From Dissulfuribacter thermophilus (GTDB taxonomy: Bacteria; Desulfobacterota; Dissulfuribacteria; Dissulfuribacterales; Dissulfuribacteraceae): DNA of 64,000 nucleotides. Made by a program: the position numbers and the translations under genes. The notes below the pieces were generated by a model. That model was given only the letters and a program-made list of their open reading frames with translations. It was not told the origin of the DNA and made no database searches. Shown here one piece after another: positions 8,131-17,360 of this stretch (its first letter is position 1; every line of letters starts with the position of its first letter). Location: the NCBI RefSeq assembly GCF_001687335.1, contig NZ_MAGO01000005.1, forward strand, positions 62,001-126,000. The letters are read 5' to 3'.

Positions 8131-8628
8131 CTATAGATTTGAAATCAGCCTGTCAAGTTCTTCTAATTCTTCATCTATATCAACATCGGTATTCTTGCGT
8201 CTTTTCACCACAGGAGTTACATACCCGCAAGCTCTGTCAAGGCCAATGGATATGGGCATTCCCTCAAAAATCCCTTCTGGCATAAGGGCATTAGGTAGTT
8301 GAATCTCAAAAGAATCATCATTTAATAAAATCTTACAATATACTGAGTTTTCATAAATTTTTGTAATAACAGCATCAACAAATTCCCTGACTTCTTTCTT
8401 CTGAGCCTGTGAAGAATGCCTTTTAACAGTTTTTGAGTCAGTAATTTGGCGAAATCTGTTCTCAGGCTGGGTGAGTTCTTCTTCAGTATAATTCTGTTGG
8501 CCCCCATTTGTTGTAAACTGGTAAAACTGTATCTTTTGAGCTGGAGGTATTGTTTGAGTAATTTCTTGAGAAAAATATTCAATAGATCCTTTAGAAGATA
8601 TGCTTTCTGTCATGTATTTATCTACCAT
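8131..8628 (-). CDS. Unknown protein of the MBL cassette (165 aa)
   Basis: The start is supported by GAGGT six bases before the ATG at 8628. I recognise no family. The first about 85 residues are polar and Gln/Thr-rich with no clear structure. A helix follows (KKEVREFVDAVITKIYE), then a beta-rich block of about 50 residues (SVYCKILLNDDSFEIQLP ... EGMPISIGL) that could be a small SH3- or OB-like barrel, and finally an acidic leucine-rich C-terminal helix (DIDEELEELDRLISNL). There is no signal peptide or membrane segment. It sits between the MBL hydrolase and the 260-aa gene and is probably made with both. Confidence 0.72.
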   Translation of the reverse strand: MVDKYMTESISSKGSIEYFSQEITQTIPPAQKIQFYQFTTNGGQQNYTEEELTQPENRFRQITDSKTVKRHSSQAQKKEVREFVDAVITKIYENSVYCKILLNDDSFEIQLPNALMPEGIFEGMPISIGLDRACGYVTPVVKRRKNTDVDIDEELEELDRLISNL

Positions 8629-8637
8629 TGTTTGACC

Positions 8638-9420
8638 TCATTCAGTTTTTGTCTTTATGATCTCAAACAGTTCCTTTCTAAGTTTTAAGGTGCGTTCAAT
8701 CATAGGCCGACACCATTTGGCCAAACTTATCGATTCCGAAATACTATGATCTGTCTCAAAGAGATCTATATCAATGGTCAAAATTATATTTTCATCAGGA
8801 GGAAATGGATCGGATGAGCAATTTTTATAGATAGAGTGAAACTCTTTTAAATGCTGTCTCAACTCACTTTCTCTATATGGCCCCCATTTAATATGATACT
8901 GCATTTCCTCATCATTGATACCATCAAATGCCATGCCACAATCAGTAGAACTACCCAGGTTTTCTTGCAAAACAGAAAGCAAATCTTGTTCATAAAGTCT
9001 GTAAAAACCTTTTTGGCAGGCACTTTTTACCAAATTAGTTTCTTCTTCAGTTTCAAAAAGAAACATCCTAAGACCTGTTCTCTTGAATATATTAATGGAA
9101 AATTCTTGTCGAATTTTGTTTGTGATTCTAAAAAGCCTTGAGATGGGAGTAGAATCTTCAATTTTTTCCAAAGACAAACCGGATATAGATTCCATATATC
9201 CAGATATGGCTACTGGATCAATAGTGATTGAAGCAAGCCAGCCGCCTTCCCGGTCAAAAATTTTTCCAGTGATTGTACGTTTTTCTCTGGTTTCTCCAAG
9301 TTCAGGCCAATCCTTACCGCCTCCAGCCTCGTGCAACAACTGGAGGATTCTCCCTGGTGAATCAATCACCTGAAAATTCGGTTCAAAATCGAGTCGAAAT
9401 ATGAGTTTGTGAATTGACAT
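8638..9420 (-). CDS. Unknown protein of the MBL cassette (260 aa)
   Basis: First gene of the three-gene run. The protein is soluble with alternating strands and helices. The N-terminal part carries a pattern like FRLDFEPNFQVIDSPGRIL. The C-terminal part has strand NIILTIDIDLFE followed by a long helix AKWCRPMIERTLKLRKELF. I do not recognise a domain or catalytic motif. No good ribosome binding site precedes the ATG at 9420, so it may use a weak start. The promoter should lie in 9421-9484, between this gene and the end of hicA. Constant spacing with the next two genes suggests one functional unit. Confidence 0.72.
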   Translation of the reverse strand: MSIHKLIFRLDFEPNFQVIDSPGRILQLLHEAGGGKDWPELGETREKRTITGKIFDREGGWLASITIDPVAISGYMESISGLSLEKIEDSTPISRLFRITNKIRQEFSINIFKRTGLRMFLFETEEETNLVKSACQKGFYRLYEQDLLSVLQENLGSSTDCGMAFDGINDEEMQYHIKWGPYRESELRQHLKEFHSIYKNCSSDPFPPDENIILTIDIDLFETDHSISESISLAKWCRPMIERTLKLRKELFEIIKTKTE

Positions 9421-9484
9421 ATTTTAATCTTAATGAGTCGAAAAAAATTTGGAACAGCTCTGCCCCTTTTAACAGTCATTAAAT

Positions 9485-9658
9485 TTATAATTCAAGCAGG
9501 CGTATTCTGCAAACGTATTTTAAGGTTAAAGGAGTCTTGGTGCCGTCAGGATTTTCTCTTAGCATAGCTATGTGATTGCCTTCTCTTATCACTCGAAAAC
9601 CAAACTCTGCGAGTATCTTCAAAGCTTTCTTCTTTGGTATATCCTTGGGGAATTTCAT
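9485..9658 (-). CDS. hicA: HicA-like toxin with apparent internal deletion (57 aa)
   Basis: The frame reads MKFPKDIPKKKALKILAEFG then FRVIREGNHIAMLRENPDGT and KTPLTLKYVCRIRLLEL. The first 44 residues match the HicA double-stranded-RNA-binding-like fold, including the His of the G-x-H motif. HicA proteins continue with a PNH..IK.GTLR segment before the last helix; here TPL runs directly into TLKYVCR, so about 11 residues seem lost in frame. The start ATG (9658-9656) overlaps the hicB stop by one base. The missing segment is part of the conserved core, so the toxin is probably inactive. Confidence 0.72.
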   Translation of the reverse strand: MKFPKDIPKKKALKILAEFGFRVIREGNHIAMLRENPDGTKTPLTLKYVCRIRLLEL

Positions 9659-9879
9659 CAAGCTGCTAGTTGCGTCTCGGCTATGAATGCCTCTTCCACA
9701 TCAAGTTTGTCTTCAAAGACCTCTTTTCCAAAGGTTTCAACATGAAATTTTATGGCTGATGTTACATTTTGTAAGGCCTCTTCATAGCTTTCACCTTCTC
9801 CTACTATTATTCCTTTTAATCCAATGGGATAGGCAATATAACCGTCACTGTGTTTTTCAATTATGATTTTTATTTTCAT
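9658..9879 (-). CDS. hicB: HicB-family antitoxin
   Basis: 73 aa with the HicB partial RNase H-like fold: IIIEKHSDGYIAYPIGLKG, then GEGESYEEALQNVTSAIKFHVETFG. It is preceded by GGGAG eight bases before the ATG. The protein ends in a short tail (FIAETQLAA) without a C-terminal HTH or RHH DNA-binding domain, which is usual for short HicB forms. The order antitoxin then toxin is reversed from the common hicA-hicB order but well known. It lies 124 bp downstream of the HEPN-like gene on the same strand. Confidence 0.85.
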   Translation of the reverse strand: MKIKIIIEKHSDGYIAYPIGLKGIIVGEGESYEEALQNVTSAIKFHVETFGKEVFEDKLDVEEAFIAETQLAA

Positions 9880-10003
9880 GATCCATTCTCCCTAAAAAGT
9901 TTCATCTCCAATTATCTTGGGCTCAACCAACTAATTTTATTAATAGTTACACACTCTCACTTTACTTCTCTATAAAATTAACCAGCCAAAATTCTTTAAT
10001 AAT

Positions 10004-11674
10004 TCAAGCTTGCAGAGCGGATGCCAAAAACAGCACAGTAACCAAAAGACTTGTCAAGCCCTTGGCTGCATATTCTCTTTTCACCATCACATGATCAAAA
10101 TAGTTATGATGGGCAAAATAATTGCGCAGCATTCCAGCAGTCAAAATATATTCAGCAATTTTTTTTGCTCCTTGGTCCCGACAGCTTAAATTTTGAATTT
10201 TATTTTTTATGACTTGAAATGGATCTGGAGGCCGTGTTTTAAGAGAGGTGCATTTTTTCCAATGCTGTATAGCAAGGTTGACCCCAGTTTTCACTGAACC
10301 GGATCTAAGAGAAGAAGATAAGCTCATTAATAATACACGCAAGGAAGTATCTTTATCTAAGTCCAAGCCACTATCTGCAAATGCAAGTAAGACTATCTCC
10401 GTTCGCAAGGCTAACAGTAGAAAATAATCAAGAAATGCATTAAATTCTCTGAAATCAATCTCATCCTTCATTTTGGTGTAATCATGCAGCTTGTAAAAAG
10501 CCCTACAAAACCTTCTAAAGGCAGGATATTCTCTAAATAATTTCTTAATTAAGTCCTCTAATTTTTCGCCTTGTAAACGTTCCCTTTTCGAAAGTCCCTT
10601 ATTAAATTTTTCCAAATAATGAGGTGCCAAGTACAAAAAGTAATCTATCGTTTCTTTGTACTCAAAAGGCAAGGCCGTCTTTAACTCAGCCCATTCACGC
10701 TGTGAACGATCAGGATATCTCCATTTTTTGAAATAGGTGTCAATAGATTCTCCTGATAAAGTACAAAGCCATTCAACAGCATAAAAAATGTCCTTTCGGA
10801 TTTGACCGATTGCCTTGCCATAAACATGACTTTCTCTTTGAGTTGCCCAAGTCCATTCTTGAAATACTACTAGAAGTTCCTCTACAGTCTTCTCAATGGT
10901 TTCTGGGGTCAGCTTAAGATATTCTGCAAGCAGCCTCCTGCCTTCTTTTCTCAAGGCCTCTCTCTCTTGAGTGGAGCAGTTTAAAATGTAATGAACCGAA
11001 AGGCCTAACATAGTACGATAATAAGAAATCAGTTCAAAAAATTCTCTGCGACCCTCCCATTTTTCTTTTATTGCACGAATTCTAGCATCACATATTATTT
11101 TCCGCTCCGGATATTGTTTCTTAAACAACTCCAAGCGTTCAATAGCATCTGGGATATTGGGAACTGATGGAAAAATTTCGATACTGGTCAGTAGATCCAC
11201 AAGAAAATAGCCCTGCCAGTGTGCGAAATAGAGCCAGCAAGTATTGTATTCTTCGTAACCGGTCGGATGTTTTTTATTGTTAGGAATTTTTTTAAGACCG
11301 TGAATTTTATGTCTTAAAAACTCCCTGGCTTCAGAATCAGGTTTGTCAAACACATGGAGAAACCATTTTTTTGGTGGCTCGTCCAAGGTTGGATATAAAT
11401 ATGGCGAACAGAATAAAGCCCACTCATCATCCTTGGAAAATTCTGAATCATCTGCCGGCAACTCGGGATAATTTTTCCAGGTAAGATAAAAAGACTCCGG
11501 GACATCAACCCTCAAGGCAGGCTCTATCCAGCCGAAGTTTACCAGATCGAAAAGGGTTAAATTGTAGGGCAATCGTGAAAAACCAAGTTTATCAAGCCAT
11601 TCTAGAAACTGCTTGGCCATTCCAGGGTTGTGGGCAAGATATCTTGCATGTATTTCATCAGTAATCTGGATCAT
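10004..11674 (-). CDS. Unknown protein with C-terminal HEPN-like RX4H motif
   Basis: 556 aa, almost entirely alpha-helical by appearance, with many aromatic residues and no signal peptide. I do not recognise the first 450 residues. Near the C-terminus, LRNYFAHH (R517, H522) fits the RX4-6H motif of HEPN ribonucleases, embedded between hydrophobic helices as in HEPN domains (AEYILTAGML before, GLTSLLVTVLFLASAL after). The gene follows the helicase-nuclease gene by 46 bp on the same strand and is likely in its operon. A helical RNase-like partner of a restriction system could act when restriction fails, but this is inference from one motif and the neighbourhood. Confidence 0.65.
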   Translation of the reverse strand: MIQITDEIHARYLAHNPGMAKQFLEWLDKLGFSRLPYNLTLFDLVNFGWIEPALRVDVPESFYLTWKNYPELPADDSEFSKDDEWALFCSPYLYPTLDEPPKKWFLHVFDKPDSEAREFLRHKIHGLKKIPNNKKHPTGYEEYNTCWLYFAHWQGYFLVDLLTSIEIFPSVPNIPDAIERLELFKKQYPERKIICDARIRAIKEKWEGRREFFELISYYRTMLGLSVHYILNCSTQEREALRKEGRRLLAEYLKLTPETIEKTVEELLVVFQEWTWATQRESHVYGKAIGQIRKDIFYAVEWLCTLSGESIDTYFKKWRYPDRSQREWAELKTALPFEYKETIDYFLYLAPHYLEKFNKGLSKRERLQGEKLEDLIKKLFREYPAFRRFCRAFYKLHDYTKMKDEIDFREFNAFLDYFLLLALRTEIVLLAFADSGLDLDKDTSLRVLLMSLSSSLRSGSVKTGVNLAIQHWKKCTSLKTRPPDPFQVIKNKIQNLSCRDQGAKKIAEYILTAGMLRNYFAHHNYFDHVMVKREYAAKGLTSLLVTVLFLASALQA

Positions 11675-11720
11675 TTCTCATTACCTGCCCATCAAATTAT
11701 TCTTGTTTTCTCTTAAAAAG

Positions 11721-14510
11721 CTATCTGCCATGCCTTTCAAGAATACCCCTTATGTCAGACGGCGAGAAAGATACATCCCAGCACCACTCACCAAATCCTC
11801 CGTGCTTATTTACAGCCTTCACCCACTTATCAAGCTCTTGCCTCTTATACTTGTTCTGCTCTGAATCCTGTCCCTTAACCTCCAATACCAAGGTTTTGCC
11901 ATTTTTGAGTTTGATTAGAAAATCGGGGAAAAACTTTCTCACCTTTCCATTGAAGAGATAGAGTATGTAGAAACCCAGATGATCATTCTTTGCGTAGGCA
12001 TGCACAAGGTCGCTATGTTCAAGGATGTAGGCCTCAGTGGCTTCCCATGTACTGTCAAAGACAACATGGCTTATTTGAGATTTTACAGTTGGATGACATG
12101 GCTTCCTCGTATACCAAGGCCTCATATCAGCGGTTGAGCCAATAGGTCTTTCTATATCGAATACTAGCTCAGTCCGTTCTTCATTCTGTTCTCGTATGTG
12201 TCTCACAAGATGATGAACCAGCTTATCTACATTTAGGGCGAGAAGTATTCGTTTTCGCCCAGAATCATGATGGAAAAGGCTCGGTATATGAAGTTTGTCT
12301 GAATTGATAAATTCTTCAGTAATCTTGATTAGTTGAAAGACAAGAAATTCCTTATTACCCTTGAAATTCTTTGAATATATCTGTTCAAATTCCTTTCTAG
12401 CTGCCTGAAAAATAACCCGTTGAAGGCGAAACTCATCAGGCAGCTTTTCAAGGTCAATGGTAACTGCCTTTGTAAGATCAGTGGCCCCGCCCATAGCCGG
12501 CGCAATTTCAGCAGAGACAGGTGTGTTAGCAGGGTCAATTTCAAGAGGTTCCACCCTGCTCCAATCGATCTTCAAAACGGGCCTCACCACTGTCTCTATC
12601 CTCAATATCACAGGCCATGTGATCTCATAATCCTTTCTTTCTGGAAGCGTTTCCACACAAACGCTTGGTTCAGGAGGAGGGGGCGGCTCTCCTTCGTCTC
12701 CAACATCATGAAATATAGAAAGGGGCACTCCAAAGACATTCACATATTCTGGTTTAAACAGCCCGTTTTCATCTCTCTCATAGGAAACTCTCCGAAGCCC
12801 TCTTCCTATAACCTGCTCACAGAGAAGCTGACTTGTAAATGCCCTAAGACCCAGTATGTGCGTTACGTTTTTCGCATCCCAGCCCTCAGAAAGCATTGCC
12901 ACTGAAATAACATTCTGAAGTCCGCATCCTGCCTGCCCGGGCTTTCCCACAGTATCCACTATCTCACGCAAAAGCTCTTCTGTTTTTAACGATAGAAGCC
13001 TCTTTTTTCTGGTAGCCGGAATATTTGCTGAAGATACAATAAGTTTTAACCTCTCCTCATAATCCTTGTTACCCCTCACAGATTCGCCTATTTCTGCCTT
13101 TTTAAGTATGGTTGAATCGACCTTTAAAGTCTTCTCCGGGGCATGAAGTTCAGGAAAGTGACAATCGCCGTGATCAAAATAGTGTTCAATCCTTGCCGCA
13201 GTCTCTGTGCGGTTACAGACAGTCAATAGCACAGGAGGGACAGCATGGCCTCTTTCCTTCCATCTTTTTAATGCCTCTCTCCAGTCAGCAGCAAGGATTG
13301 TATATGCCTTTTGAACCAGGTCAGGTAACGGCTCATGCGGTTCTGCCTTCCCTTTCAAATCATCCTTTACTTCCTGATTATTGTATAAGTGATAGAGTTT
13401 TGAACGATATGTCCTGGCATCAGGCACGGCATCATCCCTCACCACAACACAGGGGGTCTTAACAAGCCCTGCCTCAATAGCATCATTTAGCCCAAAATCT
13501 GACACAATCCACGAAAATAAGGCGTGTTCCACATTTCTTTTACCTGTTGGGGTAAATGGAGTGGCGGAAAGGTCAAAGCACCTCAAAATCCCCCTTGTCC
13601 TGTGAATCCTGTCAAGCCCTTCTATCCATCTTGTAGCCTGCTCCTGCTCCTCTTTTGATAGCCCTGCTTGCCTTTTTCTCTTGAGTTCCGCGGGAATCCT
13701 GTAGGCATGGTGCGCTTCATCGTTTATTACAACTATGTTTCTATAAGAAGCAAGTTTCCCAAGGACCCTTCTTGTAAATGCCTCGTCGCTTTCAGGCCCT
13801 TTTTTAACAACAGACTTTTTCTGCTCATTTAAGGGCATAAGAGTATGCCAGTTTTCTATAACAATCTCTGCCCTGTTTAATCTTTGTCGCAGCGCTTCAG
13901 ACGGGCATAGCTCAAAAGCATCGTAGTAATTGTCGGGGTTCCCTGGCTGCAATACCTGAAGCCTTTCCTTGACAGTAAGACCTGGAGCCACAATAAAGAT
14001 TGCCCTGGAAAATTCTTTTCTCTTGGGATAGGTGACAGAATTGAGGACCTGCCACGTGATGATAAGTGCCATCAAGGCGGTCTTTCCGGTGCCTGTGGCC
14101 ATCTTGTTGCAGAGCCTTTCCCAGGGGCCGCCATCTCCTGGGATTTCTATGCCCTGCTTATACTGTTTTTGCGCCTCCACCCACCAGATAAGCGTCTCTA
14201 TGGCCTCAAGCTGGCAAAAATAAAAGGGGTATTCCCTTGCGTTTTGGTCATGCCAGTGCTCTAAAAGCCTTCGTGTAATCCCTGTTATGCCCGGATAACC
14301 GTCATTTCTCCAGTCCTCCACCCGTTTTCTTATGCGGTTGACCAGTTCAAGCTCTTCAACCCTTCTCGTGTTGGTGCGGGGGTCAAATATCTCATACCCG
14401 GCAGGACGTCTCTCATTTACAAGCTCTAACGTGCCATCTGGTTTCTGTCTCCAGTGCTTTTCAGGTCTCTCATAGGGAGAGTTTATTATCAGCGATTCTA
14501 TCCTGGCCAT
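11721..14510 (-). CDS. Type III-like restriction helicase-endonuclease (Res)
   Basis: 929 aa. An SF2 helicase core comes first: Walker A ATGTGKT at 138-144, DEAH at 264-267 (VINDEAHHAYR), motif III LSATPF, and motif VI QVIGRGLRR. A PD-(D/E)XK nuclease lies at the C-terminus, with D863 in FFPDF and E877-x-K879 in LVLEVKG. This architecture and the sequence context match the Res-like family called BPTD_3080 restriction endonucleases. GGAGG stands five bases before the ATG. Only 12 bp separate it from the methyltransferase gene, so the two are expressed together. All visible catalytic residues are intact. Confidence 0.9.
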   Translation of the reverse strand: MARIESLIINSPYERPEKHWRQKPDGTLELVNERRPAGYEIFDPRTNTRRVEELELVNRIRKRVEDWRNDGYPGITGITRRLLEHWHDQNAREYPFYFCQLEAIETLIWWVEAQKQYKQGIEIPGDGGPWERLCNKMATGTGKTALMALIITWQVLNSVTYPKRKEFSRAIFIVAPGLTVKERLQVLQPGNPDNYYDAFELCPSEALRQRLNRAEIVIENWHTLMPLNEQKKSVVKKGPESDEAFTRRVLGKLASYRNIVVINDEAHHAYRIPAELKRKRQAGLSKEEQEQATRWIEGLDRIHRTRGILRCFDLSATPFTPTGKRNVEHALFSWIVSDFGLNDAIEAGLVKTPCVVVRDDAVPDARTYRSKLYHLYNNQEVKDDLKGKAEPHEPLPDLVQKAYTILAADWREALKRWKERGHAVPPVLLTVCNRTETAARIEHYFDHGDCHFPELHAPEKTLKVDSTILKKAEIGESVRGNKDYEERLKLIVSSANIPATRKKRLLSLKTEELLREIVDTVGKPGQAGCGLQNVISVAMLSEGWDAKNVTHILGLRAFTSQLLCEQVIGRGLRRVSYERDENGLFKPEYVNVFGVPLSIFHDVGDEGEPPPPPEPSVCVETLPERKDYEITWPVILRIETVVRPVLKIDWSRVEPLEIDPANTPVSAEIAPAMGGATDLTKAVTIDLEKLPDEFRLQRVIFQAARKEFEQIYSKNFKGNKEFLVFQLIKITEEFINSDKLHIPSLFHHDSGRKRILLALNVDKLVHHLVRHIREQNEERTELVFDIERPIGSTADMRPWYTRKPCHPTVKSQISHVVFDSTWEATEAYILEHSDLVHAYAKNDHLGFYILYLFNGKVRKFFPDFLIKLKNGKTLVLEVKGQDSEQNKYKRQELDKWVKAVNKHGGFGEWCWDVSFSPSDIRGILERHGR

Positions 14511-14522
14511 TTCTGCCTCCCC

Positions 14523-17360
14523 CTATGGCAAGATTATGATCTTGAGGCTTTCAATGCCTCTGTCATCAATTATTTTGACGGCGATTTTTCTGTTCTCACC
14601 CGCCTTGAATGGCAATGAAACCGTTCCTGTGAATGCCTCGAGCTTTTCCAGGTCAAGATTCGCCTTAAGATCCTTGGACAGACGATTCCATCCATCCTTT
14701 TTGCCCGCCATCGGGAAAAACACCTGGGTTGGCAAAAGCGATCTTTCATCATAGTCAGTGTCCAGAAGCCACATGGCTATCTTGTTTTTGCCACCGGAAA
14801 TCAACTCCCCCTTTTTGGTGTCAAAGTAATCAAATCCGTGGACTTCCACTTCATAAAGCCCGTCTTTTCTCTTTCTCACCTCTACATCAGGCTGCCCCAT
14901 AAGCCAGAAGGAATCATTAGACGACCTCTTGCTCTTCAAATCCTCCGTCAAAAGATCGGCATTCATTTCTGCCTTGAGAAGAGTTACGCCAGGCCACTTG
15001 ATTTCATCTATGTCTTTGGCTGCCTCTGGGTCAAATTTAAAAGCTGCAAAAATGACAAATTTTGGGTTGGGGCGAAGTGTCTCGGCCTCTCTAAGGGCAA
15101 ATTCAACCTGCCTTTGTTCAAGAGGGGCAAACTCCGGCCCGAATGACACCACCACCCCTTCACCATCTTTCGTCTGTCCTATGGCATGGAGATAGACGGT
15201 CTGCGGCAATGGCTCAAGCTCTGAAAACTCTAGCCTCTGTCCTCCCTTGCCCCGTATCCCGGTCTTCAAAAGCTCATCTATCCATTCATGTATTCTCGCA
15301 GATTCGCCAGAACGGGCTATTGCCGCATCTGCATACTGTTCCTTTGCCTTTTCCTCAAGGCTCAAGACACTGGGGAAAGGCACGGCTTCAACGGTAAAGG
15401 GGCCTGTTACCCTTGCCTTGCTTTTATCAACTTCAGGCTGGTCATAAAGAATTTCCTGATCGGCATTTCTGGCAATGCTTTCATCCATCTCCTTCTGCAT
15501 GGCCTGCCGTGCGTTATGAAATTCCTCAAAGGGTCTCCGTGCTTCTTCTGGCCAATCTTCTGGAAATTCAAAGGGCACTTCCCATTCTTTAAGGAGGGTG
15601 CCTATAACCTTATTCAACTTCTCAAGGGCCTTTTCAATGGCAGGGTGCATCCTGTCATAGATTTCATCTATCTCAGGGTTGTTGGCAATGGATTTAAGGG
15701 TGATGTGCGGGACAGTTTTATAGATGAATCCGCTTTTAAGCCCTTCCTCAGGGTATCGCAGCTTGTAGTAATCAAATGATGCGGTCATAAGCCGCTGTTT
15801 TGCCAGGGTAAGGGCCACACGGGACGTATCGCAGGTTATCCAGCGTCTTCCCCATTTCTCAGCCACATAGGCCGTTGTGCCAGAGCCGCAGGTGGGGTCA
15901 AAGACCAGGTCCCCAGGGTCTGTTGTCATGAGGATGCAGCGTTGGATGACTTTTACATTAGTTTCTACCACATATCTTTTGTCTGTAGCAAAACCTGCAA
16001 AGCTTGTATCCATCCAGGCGTTGGTAAGGGGCTTAACCGGGTAGTCTGACAAAAAACGGACATATCTAAGATGGCTTCCAACAAGTTCTATCCTGCTGGC
16101 ATGTTTTAGCCGCAACATCCCTTCATGATAGTTGGCCTTCCAGTGACTTGCCGATTTGGGCCTGAATATTTGTCCTTGAAATTCAAAAGGCGTATCCTCT
16201 TTTGAGGCCCCCTGGCTTGTCATATCACCTACACTATATATTTTGGCCTTCTCAGGTAACGCCTTTAGCCCCTTTCTTTCCTCAATGGTCATGGCGCGCC
16301 TTTTTCCGTTTTCAAGTTGGATATATTTATACGCTGCATCTCCTCGTTCTAAATTTCCTTTATCAAGAAAGAGTTGACGATATTTAAGTCTTGATAATTC
16401 CTTTGCATACCATATCAAATAATCCCCAACCCTGCTTAACGCCGCTGATGTAAAACCACTGGTGGTGGCAAAGTAAATAAGGCTTACAAAATTCTCTTTC
16501 CCAAACACCTCATCCATCAGCTCCCGCACATGGTGGACGTTCTCATCGCTTATCTGCAAAAATATGCTTCCGCTTTCGTGTAACAATTCCCTGGCAAGAA
16601 GCAATCTATCCCTCAAGTACGTAAGATAAGAGTGTATCCCAAGCTCCCACGTGTCCCTGAATGCCTTTATCATCTCTGGCTCTTGTGTCAGGTCTTCATC
16701 TTTCCTGTCTTTTACGTCCCGTTTATTGACAAATGGCTGAAAATTTGAGCCGTATTTGATGCCGTAAGGGGGGTCAAAGTATATCATCTGCACCTGCCCT
16801 GCCATTGACTCCTTTTCAAGCAAGGAATTCATAACCAGCAGCGAATCTCCGGCAATGAGCCTGTTTGCCCATCCCTTTTCATGTTTGTAGAATTCAATGG
16901 CTTCCCTGAATGGCTCCTGCTTGAAGGCAGGGGCAAAAAGCTCTTGTTGCTTGTATATTGGCTCTCCTTCCTTGAGGCGTTTTTTTACAGTTTCCAGTAT
17001 GGCCTTGGGGTCAATTCTTTCATGGACATGGAGGGAGACGATTGGAACCTCAAAGCTGGTTCGCTCAGCCTTGCCAGTCCAGTTGAGATAGGGGTCTGAC
17101 ATGCGTTTAAGCTCAAGGAGCGCCTCCCGCATCGCCTCCTCGCTACCGCTTTCAAGGGCATCATCAATGAGCTTTTCAATATCGGATCTTCCTATATCAA
17201 ATTGCAGGGCAGGATCGATATGAGGATCATACGACCATTTCTTTTTGCCTTCATCTCTGTCGGTTTCCGGCTTTACGAGGCCGACTTGTGGGTTGTTCAC
17301 CCTTTTGGCATCATAAATATATCGTGAGATTTCCTTGCTGTTTGATTTTTTCTTAGGCAT
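14523..17360 (-). CDS. Site-specific DNA methyltransferase (Mod)
   Basis: 945 aa, larger than a standard type III Mod. The catalytic motif IV is DPPYG at 196-200, and the AdoMet-binding motif I is DPTCGSGTT at 488-496. Motif IV precedes motif I, the beta-class order typical of N6-adenine or N4-cytosine enzymes. The intervening region holds the specificity segment, and the last about 400 residues form an additional domain of the sort found in methyltransferases paired with this Res family. It would protect host DNA from the downstream helicase-nuclease. GAGGG precedes the ATG by five bases. The operon promoter lies in 17361-17700. Confidence 0.9.
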   Translation of the reverse strand: MPKKKSNSKEISRYIYDAKRVNNPQVGLVKPETDRDEGKKKWSYDPHIDPALQFDIGRSDIEKLIDDALESGSEEAMREALLELKRMSDPYLNWTGKAERTSFEVPIVSLHVHERIDPKAILETVKKRLKEGEPIYKQQELFAPAFKQEPFREAIEFYKHEKGWANRLIAGDSLLVMNSLLEKESMAGQVQMIYFDPPYGIKYGSNFQPFVNKRDVKDRKDEDLTQEPEMIKAFRDTWELGIHSYLTYLRDRLLLARELLHESGSIFLQISDENVHHVRELMDEVFGKENFVSLIYFATTSGFTSAALSRVGDYLIWYAKELSRLKYRQLFLDKGNLERGDAAYKYIQLENGKRRAMTIEERKGLKALPEKAKIYSVGDMTSQGASKEDTPFEFQGQIFRPKSASHWKANYHEGMLRLKHASRIELVGSHLRYVRFLSDYPVKPLTNAWMDTSFAGFATDKRYVVETNVKVIQRCILMTTDPGDLVFDPTCGSGTTAYVAEKWGRRWITCDTSRVALTLAKQRLMTASFDYYKLRYPEEGLKSGFIYKTVPHITLKSIANNPEIDEIYDRMHPAIEKALEKLNKVIGTLLKEWEVPFEFPEDWPEEARRPFEEFHNARQAMQKEMDESIARNADQEILYDQPEVDKSKARVTGPFTVEAVPFPSVLSLEEKAKEQYADAAIARSGESARIHEWIDELLKTGIRGKGGQRLEFSELEPLPQTVYLHAIGQTKDGEGVVVSFGPEFAPLEQRQVEFALREAETLRPNPKFVIFAAFKFDPEAAKDIDEIKWPGVTLLKAEMNADLLTEDLKSKRSSNDSFWLMGQPDVEVRKRKDGLYEVEVHGFDYFDTKKGELISGGKNKIAMWLLDTDYDERSLLPTQVFFPMAGKKDGWNRLSKDLKANLDLEKLEAFTGTVSLPFKAGENRKIAVKIIDDRGIESLKIIILP

